A model generated the notes under the pieces. That model saw only the letters and a program-made list of their open reading frames with translations, was not told the origin of the DNA and made no database searches. Position numbers and translations under genes: made by a program. A stretch of 5,528 bases of DNA from Desulfuromonadales bacterium. GTDB taxonomy: Bacteria > Desulfobacterota > Desulfuromonadia > Desulfuromonadales > BM103. The stretch spans positions 1 through 5,528 of the forward strand of contig JAOUDB010000194.1 in assembly GCA_029859485.1 (NCBI GenBank). The letters run 5' to 3'. The stretch's first letter is position 1. The number at the start of each line of letters is the position of its first letter. Positions 1-5,528 of the stretch are shown here, one piece after another.

Positions 1-924
1 TTCTGCCTGCGGAAATTGTTCCAGAAGCGTCAAACCTGCCTTCGGACCGAGCACAAACACTGCCGTTGCCAGAGCATCGCCGAGGGCGACGCTGTCTGTG
101 ACAATGGTGACGCTCTGGCAATCTCTAGCAGGCATGCCGGTCTGCGGATTGAAGATATGGTGGTAACGTACGCCATCTTGTTCGAAAAAGCGCTCATAGT
201 CTCCCGAAGTAACCACGGCCCGGTTGCTGATCTGTACCGTTTCAAGGACACCCTTCTCTTCACGGGGGTGCTGGATGCCGATGCGCCAGGCACGCTCATG
301 GCGCTGGCCGAGCAGGTACATGTCGCCGCCGGCATTGACTGCGGCATTGGCCACACCATGTTGCTTGAGGATCGCGATGGCTCGATCGACAGCATAGCCT
401 TTTGCGATGCCGCCGAGGTCAAGTTGCAGTTGTGGACTTGCTTTGCGAAGCTGTTGTCCTTCCAGGGAAAGGGCTTTCGGCCCGATTCCGGAGAGGGCGG
501 CGGAAAGTTCCGCAGCGTTGGGAAGGGTTGGTGACTCTTTATCGAAGGCCCAGAGAGTCTTGAGTTTGCCTAGCGTCATATCGAAAGCGCCGCCACTCTT
601 GCTGGAAATCTCCAGCCCCAGGGTAAGCACTTCCACAGTTGACAGGGAGACTTCACCGCCGGTTGTACTCTGTGACAGTCGTGAGACCTCGCTGTCCGTG
701 TTATATCTGCTGAGCAGCTTGTCGAGACGCTCCATTTCGGCAAAAGCGGCCTCAACGGCGGCCTCGAGGGTCTTGCTACTCTGTCCCGCGGCCATAATTT
801 CAACGACCGTGCCCATCATGATGCGGCTGCGCCGGACCTCTTCGCCGTCAGGTTGCAGGCGCCACCAAGTGAGTGTTAGAACGACCAGCAAGAGGCCGAT
901 AATCAGGGGGCGATTCCAGGGCAA
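1..924 (-). CDS. apbE: FAD:protein FMN transferase ApbE (3' end cut by window edge)
   Basis: The enzyme uses FAD to attach FMN covalently to a Thr/Ser of target proteins, in other bacteria the RnfG/NqrC-type subunits of redox pumps, outside the cytoplasmic membrane. The frame is open for 308 codons from a TTG at 924 to base 1, with no stop, so roughly the last 30-40 residues are probably missing. Visible family motifs in order: MGT (37-39), GGAFDMTLG (111-119), DLGGIAKGYAVDRA (169-182), NAGGD (197-201), SGDYER (240-245), HHIFNPQTG (255-263) and GDALATA (282-288), including the conserved Asp283 and Thr287 linked to metal/FAD binding. Residues 7-21 are a hydrophobic segment after Arg5, with no lipobox Cys, so the protein is probably exported and held by an uncleaved N-terminal anchor, or is cleaved by signal peptidase I. 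The TTG start is preceded by GAGGA at a 6-base spacing and lies two bases after the rimO stop, suggesting translational coupling. No flavinylation target is visible in the window. Confidence 0.95.
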   Translation of the reverse strand, partial: MPWNRPLIIGLLLVVLTLTWWRLQPDGEEVRRSRIMMGTVVEIMAAGQSSKTLEAAVEAAFAEMERLDKLLSRYNTDSEVSRLSQSTTGGEVSLSTVEVLTLGLEISSKSGGAFDMTLGKLKTLWAFDKESPTLPNAAELSAALSGIGPKALSLEGQQLRKASPQLQLDLGGIAKGYAVDRAIAILKQHGVANAAVNAGGDMYLLGQRHERAWRIGIQHPREEKGVLETVQISNRAVVTSGDYERFFEQDGVRYHHIFNPQTGMPARDCQSVTIVTDSVALGDALATAVFVLGPKAGLTLLEQFPQAE

Positions 925-926
925 TC

Positions 927-2264
927 TTAGTCCTCGCAGATTTCGCCGATCAGGTCGTATTCGGAGGAGTCCGTGATTTCCAGATTGACGATGTCACCGA
1001 CATCAGCCTGTCCGGAGGTGATGTAGACCTGACCGTCGACGTCGGGAGCCTGACGAACGCTACGGCCACGCAGCAGCAGTTCGGTCTCTTCGCTGTAGCC
1101 CTCGACCAGTACCGGCTCGATCCGCCCTTTGAGTGCAAGGTTCTTCTGCAACGCAACCCGCGATTGGGCTTTCATAAGTTTCTTGTAACGAGACAGTTTG
1201 CTACGGGCAGGAACCTGACCGACAAGTTTCGCGGCCGAGGTGCCCTCCTCGCGAGAATATTGAAACACGCCGAGACGTTCAAAGTGTCCCTCTTCAACAA
1301 AAGCCAGAAGTTTGCGGAACTGCGCGTCAGTCTCGCCGGGAAAACCGACGATCAATGAAGTACGCAGGGTGATGTCGGGGATACGGCAACGGATGCGTTC
1401 GAGCAGTTGACGAATGCCGGCCTCGTCGATACGGCGGTTCATGGCGGCGAGGATCTGATCGTCGATATGCTGAATCGGCAGATCGATGTAGTTGCAGATC
1501 TTCTCTTCAGCGGCCATCATATCGAGCAGTTCGTCGGTGATGCCATCCGGATAAGCGTAGAGCAGGCGCAACCAGACCAGCCCTTCGATCTTGACCAGAT
1601 CACGGAGCAGAGTCGTCAATTCATGACCATTGCCGCGCTCTGCGCCAAAAGCGGTGACGTCCTGGGCGATCAGGTTGATTTCCTTGACGCCGCTTTCTAC
1701 CAGGCGTTTGACTTCTTCAACCACCGACGGGATGGTACGTGAACGCAGGGTACCGCGGATACTCGGGATAACGCAGTAAGAACAGTGGTTAGCGCAGCCC
1801 TCGGCGATCTTGACGTAGGCCGAGTAGAAAGGTGATGACGTCACCCTTGGCGTGGTGTGGTCGTAGAGGTAATCGGGTAAGCCGATCTCCTGCTGCTGCT
1901 CACCTTGCAGGTGTCTGTCAAGCAGTTCGAGGATGCGCGGCGCGTCAGCGGTGCCCATGAAGAAATCAACTTCCGGCAGCTCTTTGGCGAGATCGTCCTG
2001 ATGACGCTGCGGCAAACAGCCACTGACGATCAGCAGCTTGCAGCGACCGTTTTTCTTCTGGTCCGCTACTTCGAGAATGGTTTCCACCGACTCTTCCTGG
2101 GCGTCACGGATGAAGGCGCAGGTGTTAACGACGATAATGTCCGCGAGGCTTTCATCTGTCACGATCTTGAATCGCTCGGCAGGCAGATGACCGAGCATGA
2201 CTTCGGCATCGACCAGATTTTTTGGACAACCAAGACTGACCAGGCTGACGGTGTATTTGTTCAA
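927..2264 (-). CDS. rimO: Ribosomal protein S12 methylthiotransferase RimO
   Basis: A cytoplasmic radical-SAM enzyme that adds a methylthio group to the beta-carbon of a conserved aspartate of ribosomal protein S12. From the TTG start the protein has 445 residues, the usual size. The N-terminal methylthiotransferase domain has the three cysteines for the second iron-sulfur cluster: SLGCPKN (Cys13), NTCAF (Cys49) and SGCLPQR (Cys83). The radical-SAM motif is GCANHCSYC (Cys157, 161, 164). DLPIQH (261-266) and a [10 protein letters not shown] segment (303-312) follow. The last ~65-70 residues fit a TRAM domain, which recognises S12. RimO rather than MiaB is supported by the [10 protein letters not shown] start and the RGTLRSR stretch after the cluster motif, but the choice rests on motif memory. 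An ATG 54 bases upstream (2318) is in frame but would add 18 unconserved residues, whereas the TTG at 2264 has a strong GGAGG seven bases upstream. apbE follows after two bases. Confidence 0.96.
   Translation of the reverse strand: MNKYTVSLVSLGCPKNLVDAEVMLGHLPAERFKIVTDESLADIIVVNTCAFIRDAQEESVETILEVADQKKNGRCKLLIVSGCLPQRHQDDLAKELPEVDFFMGTADAPRILELLDRHLQGEQQQEIGLPDYLYDHTTPRVTSSPFYSAYVKIAEGCANHCSYCVIPSIRGTLRSRTIPSVVEEVKRLVESGVKEINLIAQDVTAFGAERGNGHELTTLLRDLVKIEGLVWLRLLYAYPDGITDELLDMMAAEEKICNYIDLPIQHIDDQILAAMNRRIDEAGIRQLLERIRCRIPDITLRTSLIVGFPGETDAQFRKLLAFVEEGHFERLGVFQYSREEGTSAAKLVGQVPARSKLSRYKKLMKAQSRVALQKNLALKGRIEPVLVEGYSEETELLLRGRSVRQAPDVDGQVYITSGQADVGDIVNLEITDSSEYDLIGEICED
931..935 (-). promoter_or_regulatory. 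Ribosome binding site deciding the TTG start of apbE
   Basis: On the minus strand GAGGA is followed by six bases (CTAAGA) and then TTG at 924. The site sits within the last codons of rimO. The TTG start is the one that supplies the hydrophobic N-terminal segment. The next in-frame ATG pair (codons 36-37) lies directly at the MMGT motif and would remove the export segment, so TTG is preferred. Confidence 0.8.
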
Positions 2265-2271
2265 GAGACTT

Positions 2272-2276
2272 CCTCC
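2272..2276 (-). promoter_or_regulatory. Ribosome binding site deciding the TTG start of rimO
   Basis: GGAGG on the minus strand is followed by seven bases (AAGTCTC) and the TTG codon at 2264. The resulting N-terminus, [16 protein letters not shown], matches where RimO proteins normally begin. If the upstream ATG at 2318 were used, this site would lie inside the coding region. Confidence 0.82.
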
Positions 2277-2328
2277 GCAGAGTTGTGTCGAAGCAGGTAT
2301 TGCTAAAAATTCTTCCAATATTCGGGGA

Positions 2329-2356
2329 GTTATAACACAAAACCGCCCCGGGGCAA
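2329..2356 (-). promoter_or_regulatory. Weak candidate sigma70-type promoter for rimO-apbE
   Basis: On the minus strand TTGCCC (2356-2351) and TATAAC (2334-2329) are separated by 16 bases, giving a predicted transcription start near 2322 and a leader of about 58 bases before rimO. The -35 element lies inside the terminator hairpin of the upstream gene. The match is moderate and this is a single candidate chosen by eye, so it may be chance. rimO could also be expressed by read-through from lolA. Confidence 0.25.
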
Positions 2357-2376
2357 AAAACTTTCCTCCGGGGCGG
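2331..2376 (-). terminator. Intrinsic terminator after lolA
   Basis: Read on the minus strand, a perfect 9-bp GC-only stem, CCGCCCCGG (2376-2368) with CCGGGGCGG (2351-2343), is separated by a 16-base loop and followed by TTTTGTGTTATA (2342-2331). The stem begins 31 bases after the lolA stop. The T tract is interrupted after four residues and the loop is large, so termination may be partial. The 3' arm can also fold on itself through the palindrome GCCCCGGGGC (2345-2354). It would close the cheA-cheC-cheD-lolA unit before rimO. Confidence 0.7.
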
Positions 2377-2407
2377 CTGCTATCAAAATAGACCTTTTCA
2401 GGAGGGC

Positions 2408-3304
2408 TTAGAACCCCATCTCCTGACCGGTTGGCCGAACCACCTGCACGCCTGCCGGCATGATGAAATTGAAAGACATGTCGGAAATACCGAAATTAAC
2501 CCGCAGATTGCTGAACTCAATCGTGGTGCTGTTGCCGTTCGGGTCGTAAACCGTGGTCGACAGGATCGGGAACCATGGGCCCCTCGGCCCGCCTCCATAA
2601 GCGAAGGGGTCGTTGTTGCGGCCACCTAGCATCGGTGATGTTGGAGGCGTCGGTACCTGTGGTGTGGACCGCGCAGACGGTACGGACGGAACGGCCTGAT
2701 CTTCATCCTGATCAGGATTCAGATAGGCCTCAACGGCATAACGGTCAACCACGATAATCAGCTTGTTAATCAGCGAAGAGACACGCTTCGGCGTCAATTC
2801 GAGCACGTGGTTGCCCTCGACATCGTAATTTGGCACTGCCCAACGAATGGAAAAATCCCGGGACAGGTTGCCTAACCCGGTGAGAAACGTCATCGGATCG
2901 CTCTGGCGAGACCTGTTGACCATCTCGATGTCCGATTGGATCACCTGGTTGTTTTCCGGCAGATAGACCCACAGGGTCTTGGCGTCGGAAACGATCTCCT
3001 GGGTGGTGGGTTGCTCGTACTGCCAACGAAACTTGACGCGTGGCACGGTGTTCGGACGCTGGTAATCAAAAGCGACTTCAACTTCTCCGCTGGCGCGCTG
3101 CAACCGGTCCAGCGAAGCAATTTTCGACTCCTGGAAGAAGTCGGCGGAGTAGTCGTAAATTCTCAGCTTCTTATCAGTCTTGGTCTGAAACGGTGTCTCC
3201 AGCGCACTGATGACATCGCCAAGCGATGCGGCCCAGGCGGGAGCAGCCAGGGTGGCCAGAAGAGCACCAAGGCACAAGGTGGAGAATAGGCTCCGGTTCA
3301 TCAT
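2408..3304 (-). CDS. lolA: LolA-like periplasmic outer-membrane lipoprotein carrier with a proline-rich insertion
   Basis: LolA takes lipoproteins released by the LolCDE transporter across the periplasm to the outer membrane. The 298-residue product begins with a typical signal peptide: basic Arg4, a hydrophobic core, and a likely cleavage site after AWA at 25. The family pattern is visible in KFRWQYEQP (91-99), [16 protein letters not shown] (106-121), the FLTGLGNL helix (140-147) and the closing strands with [13 protein letters not shown] (262-274) and [12 protein letters not shown] (278-289). It is longer than the usual ~200-240 residues: residues ~197-246 form an acidic, then Pro/Ser/Thr-rich, then Gly/Asn-rich segment with no strand-like pattern, placed between two beta strands. 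Two adjacent ATG codons (3304, 3301) share one ribosome binding site. The gene starts 24 bp after cheD, without an obvious promoter, so it is probably co-transcribed with the chemotaxis genes. A LolA-fold relative with another cargo cannot be excluded. Confidence 0.85.
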   Translation of the reverse strand: MMNRSLFSTLCLGALLATLAAPAWAASLGDVISALETPFQTKTDKKLRIYDYSADFFQESKIASLDRLQRASGEVEVAFDYQRPNTVPRVKFRWQYEQPTTQEIVSDAKTLWVYLPENNQVIQSDIEMVNRSRQSDPMTFLTGLGNLSRDFSIRWAVPNYDVEGNHVLELTPKRVSSLINKLIIVVDRYAVEAYLNPDQDEDQAVPSVPSARSTPQVPTPPTSPMLGGRNNDPFAYGGGPRGPWFPILSTTVYDPNGNSTTIEFSNLRVNFGISDMSFNFIMPAGVQVVRPTGQEMGF

Positions 3305-3309
3305 TACAG

Positions 3310-3316
3310 CCTCCTC
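3310..3316 (-). promoter_or_regulatory. Ribosome binding site of lolA serving two adjacent ATG codons
   Basis: GAGGAGG lies five bases before the ATG at 3304 and eight bases before the ATG at 3301, so either could initiate. The choice changes the signal peptide by one residue and does not affect the mature protein. Confidence 0.75.
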
Positions 3317-3328
3317 AAAGAAAGGTCG

Positions 3329-3811
3329 TCAAATGGATACTTGGTCATCATCACGGGCACAGTAAACCATCATATTCCCAGTGGCAAGATCAAACTCAAC
3401 GGAACGGCCCCGGTTGCCGCCGATCTCTTCGCCCAAGATCGGGATTCCGAGCGAGGCGAGGGTCGCTCTTGCGCTTCTAGCGTTTCGCGCGCCAATGCTC
3501 TTGGTCAGGGTTTGATACGACGTTTCGAACATGTTGGCGCCACCAGCGACTTTGGCGATCAGGCGATCTTGATTCGCGCCAGCTTGCTTAAGCTGAGCCA
3601 CTATCTCAAGAATGCCGGCATCAACATATTTACTCTCCGAGCCCAGGGCGTTCTTCTTCGGCCGACTTGGCAGGAGCAGGTGCCCAAGTCCGCCGATCCT
3701 GGCTTCCGGGTCATAGAGTGCAACGGCAACACAGGAGCCAAGCCCATACGCCTTAAGAACAGCTGGAGACTGATCGATCCGAACCTGGGAAATTGTGACC
3801 CGGGTGCTCAT
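3329..3811 (-). CDS. cheD: Chemoreceptor glutamine deamidase CheD
   Basis: CheD deamidates specific glutamines of chemoreceptors in the cytoplasm and binds CheC, which draws it away from receptors and is itself stimulated. The 160-residue protein has the usual length. Its N-terminal half carries YGLGSCVAVALYD with the nucleophile Cys27, and GLGHLLLP with the catalytic His44, the same numbering as in Thermotoga maritima CheD. Further family features are KYVDAGI (61-67), VAGGANMF (88-95) and the C-terminal GGNRGRSVEFDLATG (131-145). The position of the T. maritima catalytic Thr21 is Ala21 here. The start codon overlaps the cheC stop in ATGA, and GGAGGGG (3822-3816) precedes it, both favouring coupled translation and balanced amounts of the two partners. 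Confidence 0.95.
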   Translation of the reverse strand: MSTRVTISQVRIDQSPAVLKAYGLGSCVAVALYDPEARIGGLGHLLLPSRPKKNALGSESKYVDAGILEIVAQLKQAGANQDRLIAKVAGGANMFETSYQTLTKSIGARNARSARATLASLGIPILGEEIGGNRGRSVEFDLATGNMMVYCARDDDQVSI

Positions 3812-4428
3812 ACGGCCCCTCCGACATCACTGAAAAAGATATTCAGGGTGACCGGATCAGGGAGCAGGAAGAAATGACCCTTAATGGCAAGATCCTGATC
3901 AGGTTCTCCGCCAAAATCCGTTTCGATCATCATGGCGAAGTCGCCGGATTGGCTCAAATCAATCAGAACATGGTCGACCACGGCACCGGCCATATCGTAG
4001 GCAAGTAGAGGCACCGAGGGAATCAGAGTCTTGTTCAGCAGCTTGCCGAGAGCACTGAGATATGCAGAGGCCAGAATGTTACTGACTTCTTTCAATGCTG
4101 AAACAGACACCTCGGTCATGACCAGTCCTTTTTCCTGCTGACCAAGCAGGCTGCAGAGCAGGCGATGGGCGCTCTCCTCCGGGAACAGCAACATTATGCT
4201 GCCGCGAGCATCGCCAAGAATTTGCAGAGTGATTCCGACCATCATCTTTTCAGCACCGCCGAGATGCTCAGGGACCTGGCTGATTTCGTTGATAGTGACA
4301 TTTGGAACGGTCAGATTTACGCGCTTTCCGATCATTTGCGAAAGAGCCGTGGCCGCATGACCCATGCCGATATTGCTGACTTCTTTCAAGGTGTCCAATT
4401 GGACACTGTTCAATTCGCGAAAGGGCAT
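3808..4428 (-). CDS. cheC: CheY-P phosphatase CheC
   Basis: CheC dephosphorylates CheY-P to reset the motor signal and works with CheD in receptor adaptation. The 206-residue protein is an internal duplication with two phosphatase motifs of the form D/S-x3-E-x2-N-x22-P. The first is Asp12, Glu16, Asn19, Pro42; the second is Ser110, Glu114, Asn117, Pro140. Both copies read LKEVSNI, so both sites look intact, as in the full-length CheC type rather than in CheX or FliY. No extra C-terminal FliN-like domain is present, which excludes FliY. The ATG at 4428 follows GGGGAGA (4440-4434) and starts 14 bp after the cheA stop; the stop overlaps the cheD start. The early codons contain a perfect 16-bp palindrome, listed separately. 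Confidence 0.95.
   Translation of the reverse strand: MPFRELNSVQLDTLKEVSNIGMGHAATALSQMIGKRVNLTVPNVTINEISQVPEHLGGAEKMMVGITLQILGDARGSIMLLFPEESAHRLLCSLLGQQEKGLVMTEVSVSALKEVSNILASAYLSALGKLLNKTLIPSVPLLAYDMAGAVVDHVLIDLSQSGDFAMMIETDFGGEPDQDLAIKGHFFLLPDPVTLNIFFSDVGGAV
4391..4406. repeat. Perfect 16-bp palindrome within cheC codons 8-13
   Basis: GTGTCCAATTGGACAC is identical to its reverse complement over 16 bases and begins about 22 bases inside cheC. In RNA it could form a 6-bp stem with an AAUU loop close to the start codon. It encodes the ordinary residues between Ser8 and Thr13, which include the first phosphatase-motif Asp12, so chance from coding is a real alternative. Expected by chance at about 1 in 65,000 per position for unbiased bases. 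Confidence 0.6.
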
Positions 4429-4442
4429 TCAAGTCTCCCCGA

Positions 4443-5528
4443 TCAATCGTTGGTGAAAAGTTGACAACCCTCAAGCAGGGACAAAGGATCAACAATAAAT
4501 ACAATCTGTCCGTCGCCTTCGACTGTAGCACCGCTCAGGCCGGTCAGAAGATTAAGCGGGAAACCAAGGCTTTTGACAAAGGCTTCACGCTGACCGAGGA
4601 AGTGATCCACTTGTAAGCCGATGCGACGCCCTTGAACTTCGGTCAAAATAACCCAGGTGGTTTCTCCGGCGGCAACCTCCGGCAGGCCCAGAGCGCCGCT
4701 GAGAGAATGGAGTCTGATAACCTCTTCATCGAGGCTGAAGCCCCGTTTCTGGCCGGAGCACTGAATCTCGCTGGTCGGTAAATCCAGAGTACGTTCCACC
4801 CGGGTGAGGGGAACCCCCACCGGGTGACCGGCACAGCTGACCAGCAGGATCTTGATGATGGAGATGGAGAGCGGCAGACGCATCTGGAAGCGGGTACCCT
4901 GGCCTGGAGCTGAAAGGATTTCCAAAGTGCCGCCGAGGTTGCCGACCGCAGCCTTGACCACATCCATGCCTACACCTCGCCCGGAGGTTTCTGTGATCGC
5001 TTCTGCCGTCGAGAAGCCCGGCTGGCAGACCAGCATCAGGGCATCCCGATCACTTAAATTGTTCGCCTGGGGAGTCGTCATCAAACCGCGGGCTACAGCT
5101 TTCTGGCGTAACTGATCGGCGTCCATGCCCTTACCGTCGTCAGCAACCTCAACCAGCACAAGGTCTTTTTCGCGACGGGCCGACACAGTCACAATCCCTT
5201 CCTGTTCTATGCCATGGTCAATCGCGTTGCGCACGAGGTGCACCAACGGGTCGGTCAGCGCCTCGAGGACCGCACGGTCGATACCGACTTCGGCGCCGGT
5301 TAGTTGCAGCGTGACTTTCTTGTCGGTTTTGCGGCTCAAGTCACGCACGATCCGCGGCAGGCGGCCGGTAATGCTTTCCAGCGGCATCAGGCGAGCCTGG
5401 AGGATGTGGTGATGCAGGTCATCGAGCAGGAGACCGGTCCGGGTGAGGGTCTGGGTCAAGTCGTCCCAGTCGCGGCTGGTGGTCGCCGTGTTGAGCATAT
5501 GACGGTGGGTAATCAGTTCTCCGGTCAG
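4443..5528 (-). CDS. cheA: Chemotaxis histidine kinase CheA (5' part outside window)
   Basis: CheA is the cytoplasmic kinase of receptor arrays; it autophosphorylates and passes phosphate to CheY. The visible 361 residues begin in frame at the window edge with LTGELITHR, in the dimerisation (P3) domain, whose end is marked by ILQARLMPLESI (42-53) and RLPRIVRDLS (56-65). The ATPase (P4) domain shows all the boxes: HLVRNAIDHG (97-106), DDGKGM (130-135), PGFSTA (170-175), GRGVGM (183-188) and GQGTRF (209-214). A CheW-like (P5) domain runs from about 220 to the end, with VDHFLGQREAFVKSLG (307-322) and the GATVEGDGQIVFIVD segment (333-347). There is no C-terminal receiver domain. The phosphotransfer (P1) domain is not in the window and cannot be assessed. 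The stretch after DHGIE is about 11 residues shorter than in T. maritima CheA. cheC follows after 14 bp. Confidence 0.96.
   Translation of the reverse strand: MTGELITHRHMLNTATTSRDWDDLTQTLTRTGLLLDDLHHHILQARLMPLESITGRLPRIVRDLSRKTDKKVTLQLTGAEVGIDRAVLEALTDPLVHLVRNAIDHGIEQEGIVTVSARREKDLVLVEVADDGKGMDADQLRQKAVARGLMTTPQANNLSDRDALMLVCQPGFSTAEAITETSGRGVGMDVVKAAVGNLGGTLEILSAPGQGTRFQMRLPLSISIIKILLVSCAGHPVGVPLTRVERTLDLPTSEIQCSGQKRGFSLDEEVIRLHSLSGALGLPEVAAGETTWVILTEVQGRRIGLQVDHFLGQREAFVKSLGFPLNLLTGLSGATVEGDGQIVFIVDPLSLLEGCQLFTND

Noticed and set aside
30..422. Minus-strand ATG-started frame of 130 codons
   Set aside because: It is out of frame with apbE on the same strand; its product is Ser/Ala-rich and has no recognisable motif.
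16..534. Plus-strand open frame of 172 codons
   Set aside because: It lies entirely opposite apbE, whose minus-strand frame carries all family motifs. The plus-strand product resembles no known protein.
407..976. Plus-strand open frame of 189 codons
   Set aside because: Antisense to apbE and the end of rimO; its Ser/Arg-rich composition is typical of a shadow frame in GC-rich DNA.
2265..2318. N-terminal extension of RimO from the ATG at 2318
   Set aside because: The extra 18 residues are not RimO-like, and a strong ribosome binding site lies inside them at the right distance from the TTG at 2264.
2299..2318. Sigma54-like -24/-12 pattern (TTGGAAG...TAGCA, minus strand)
   Set aside because: The distance between the GG and GC pairs is 11 bases rather than the fixed 10, and the flanking consensus is poor.
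3341..3877. Plus-strand open frame of 178 codons
   Set aside because: Antisense to cheD and the end of cheC, which are both complete and motif-supported; no independent sign of coding.
4797..4806. 10-bp palindrome CACCCGGGTG in cheA with a near-copy of CACCGGGTGA nearby
   Set aside because: Short, GC-rich and within well-conserved coding sequence of the CheW-like domain; expected by chance at this length.
1..5528. Mobile element, CRISPR array, tRNA or toxin-antitoxin pair
   Set aside because: I saw no repeats, terminal inverted repeats, transposase motifs or cloverleaf; nearly all bases belong to six recognised core genes.

Overview
The window reads as ordinary bacterial chromosome with all six genes on the minus strand, so transcription runs from position 5528 towards 1. 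The gene set points to a Gram-negative, motile bacterium: a LolA-type lipoprotein carrier and an ApbE with an N-terminal export/anchor segment, next to a chemotaxis set with both CheC and CheD. CheC/CheD in a Gram-negative background, moderately high GC, and rimO next to lolA suggest a Desulfuromonas/Geobacter/Pelobacter-like lineage (Desulfobacterota). That placement is inference from gene content, not from a search.

Layout in order of transcription. (1) 5528-4443: the 3' part of cheA, the chemotaxis histidine kinase, covering the end of the dimerisation domain, the ATPase domain and the CheW-like domain; its 5' part lies outside the window. (2) 4428-3808: cheC, a CheY-P phosphatase with two intact active-site motifs. 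(3) 3811-3329: cheD, a receptor glutamine deamidase, overlapping cheC by four bases (ATGA). (4) 3304-2408: a LolA-like periplasmic lipoprotein carrier with a proline-rich insertion, 24 bp after cheD. (5) 2407-2265: a 143-bp gap holding a probable intrinsic terminator and a weak candidate promoter. (6) 2264-927: rimO, the radical-SAM methylthiotransferase for ribosomal protein S12, starting at TTG. (7) 924-1: apbE, FAD:protein FMN transferase, starting at TTG two bases after the rimO stop and running off the window.

cheA-cheC-cheD form one functional unit: CheA makes CheY-P, CheC removes it, and CheD modifies receptors and exchanges partners with CheC. lolA seems to be carried along as the last gene of that transcription unit. 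rimO and apbE look like a second, tightly coupled pair; no functional link between them is evident from the sequence.

I found no RNA gene, mobile element, CRISPR array or convincing undescribed system. The points most worth a second look are the LolA insertion, a perfect 16-bp palindrome inside the start of cheC, a shortened loop in the CheA ATPase domain, an Ala at a reported CheD catalytic position, and two TTG starts that affect the gene models.
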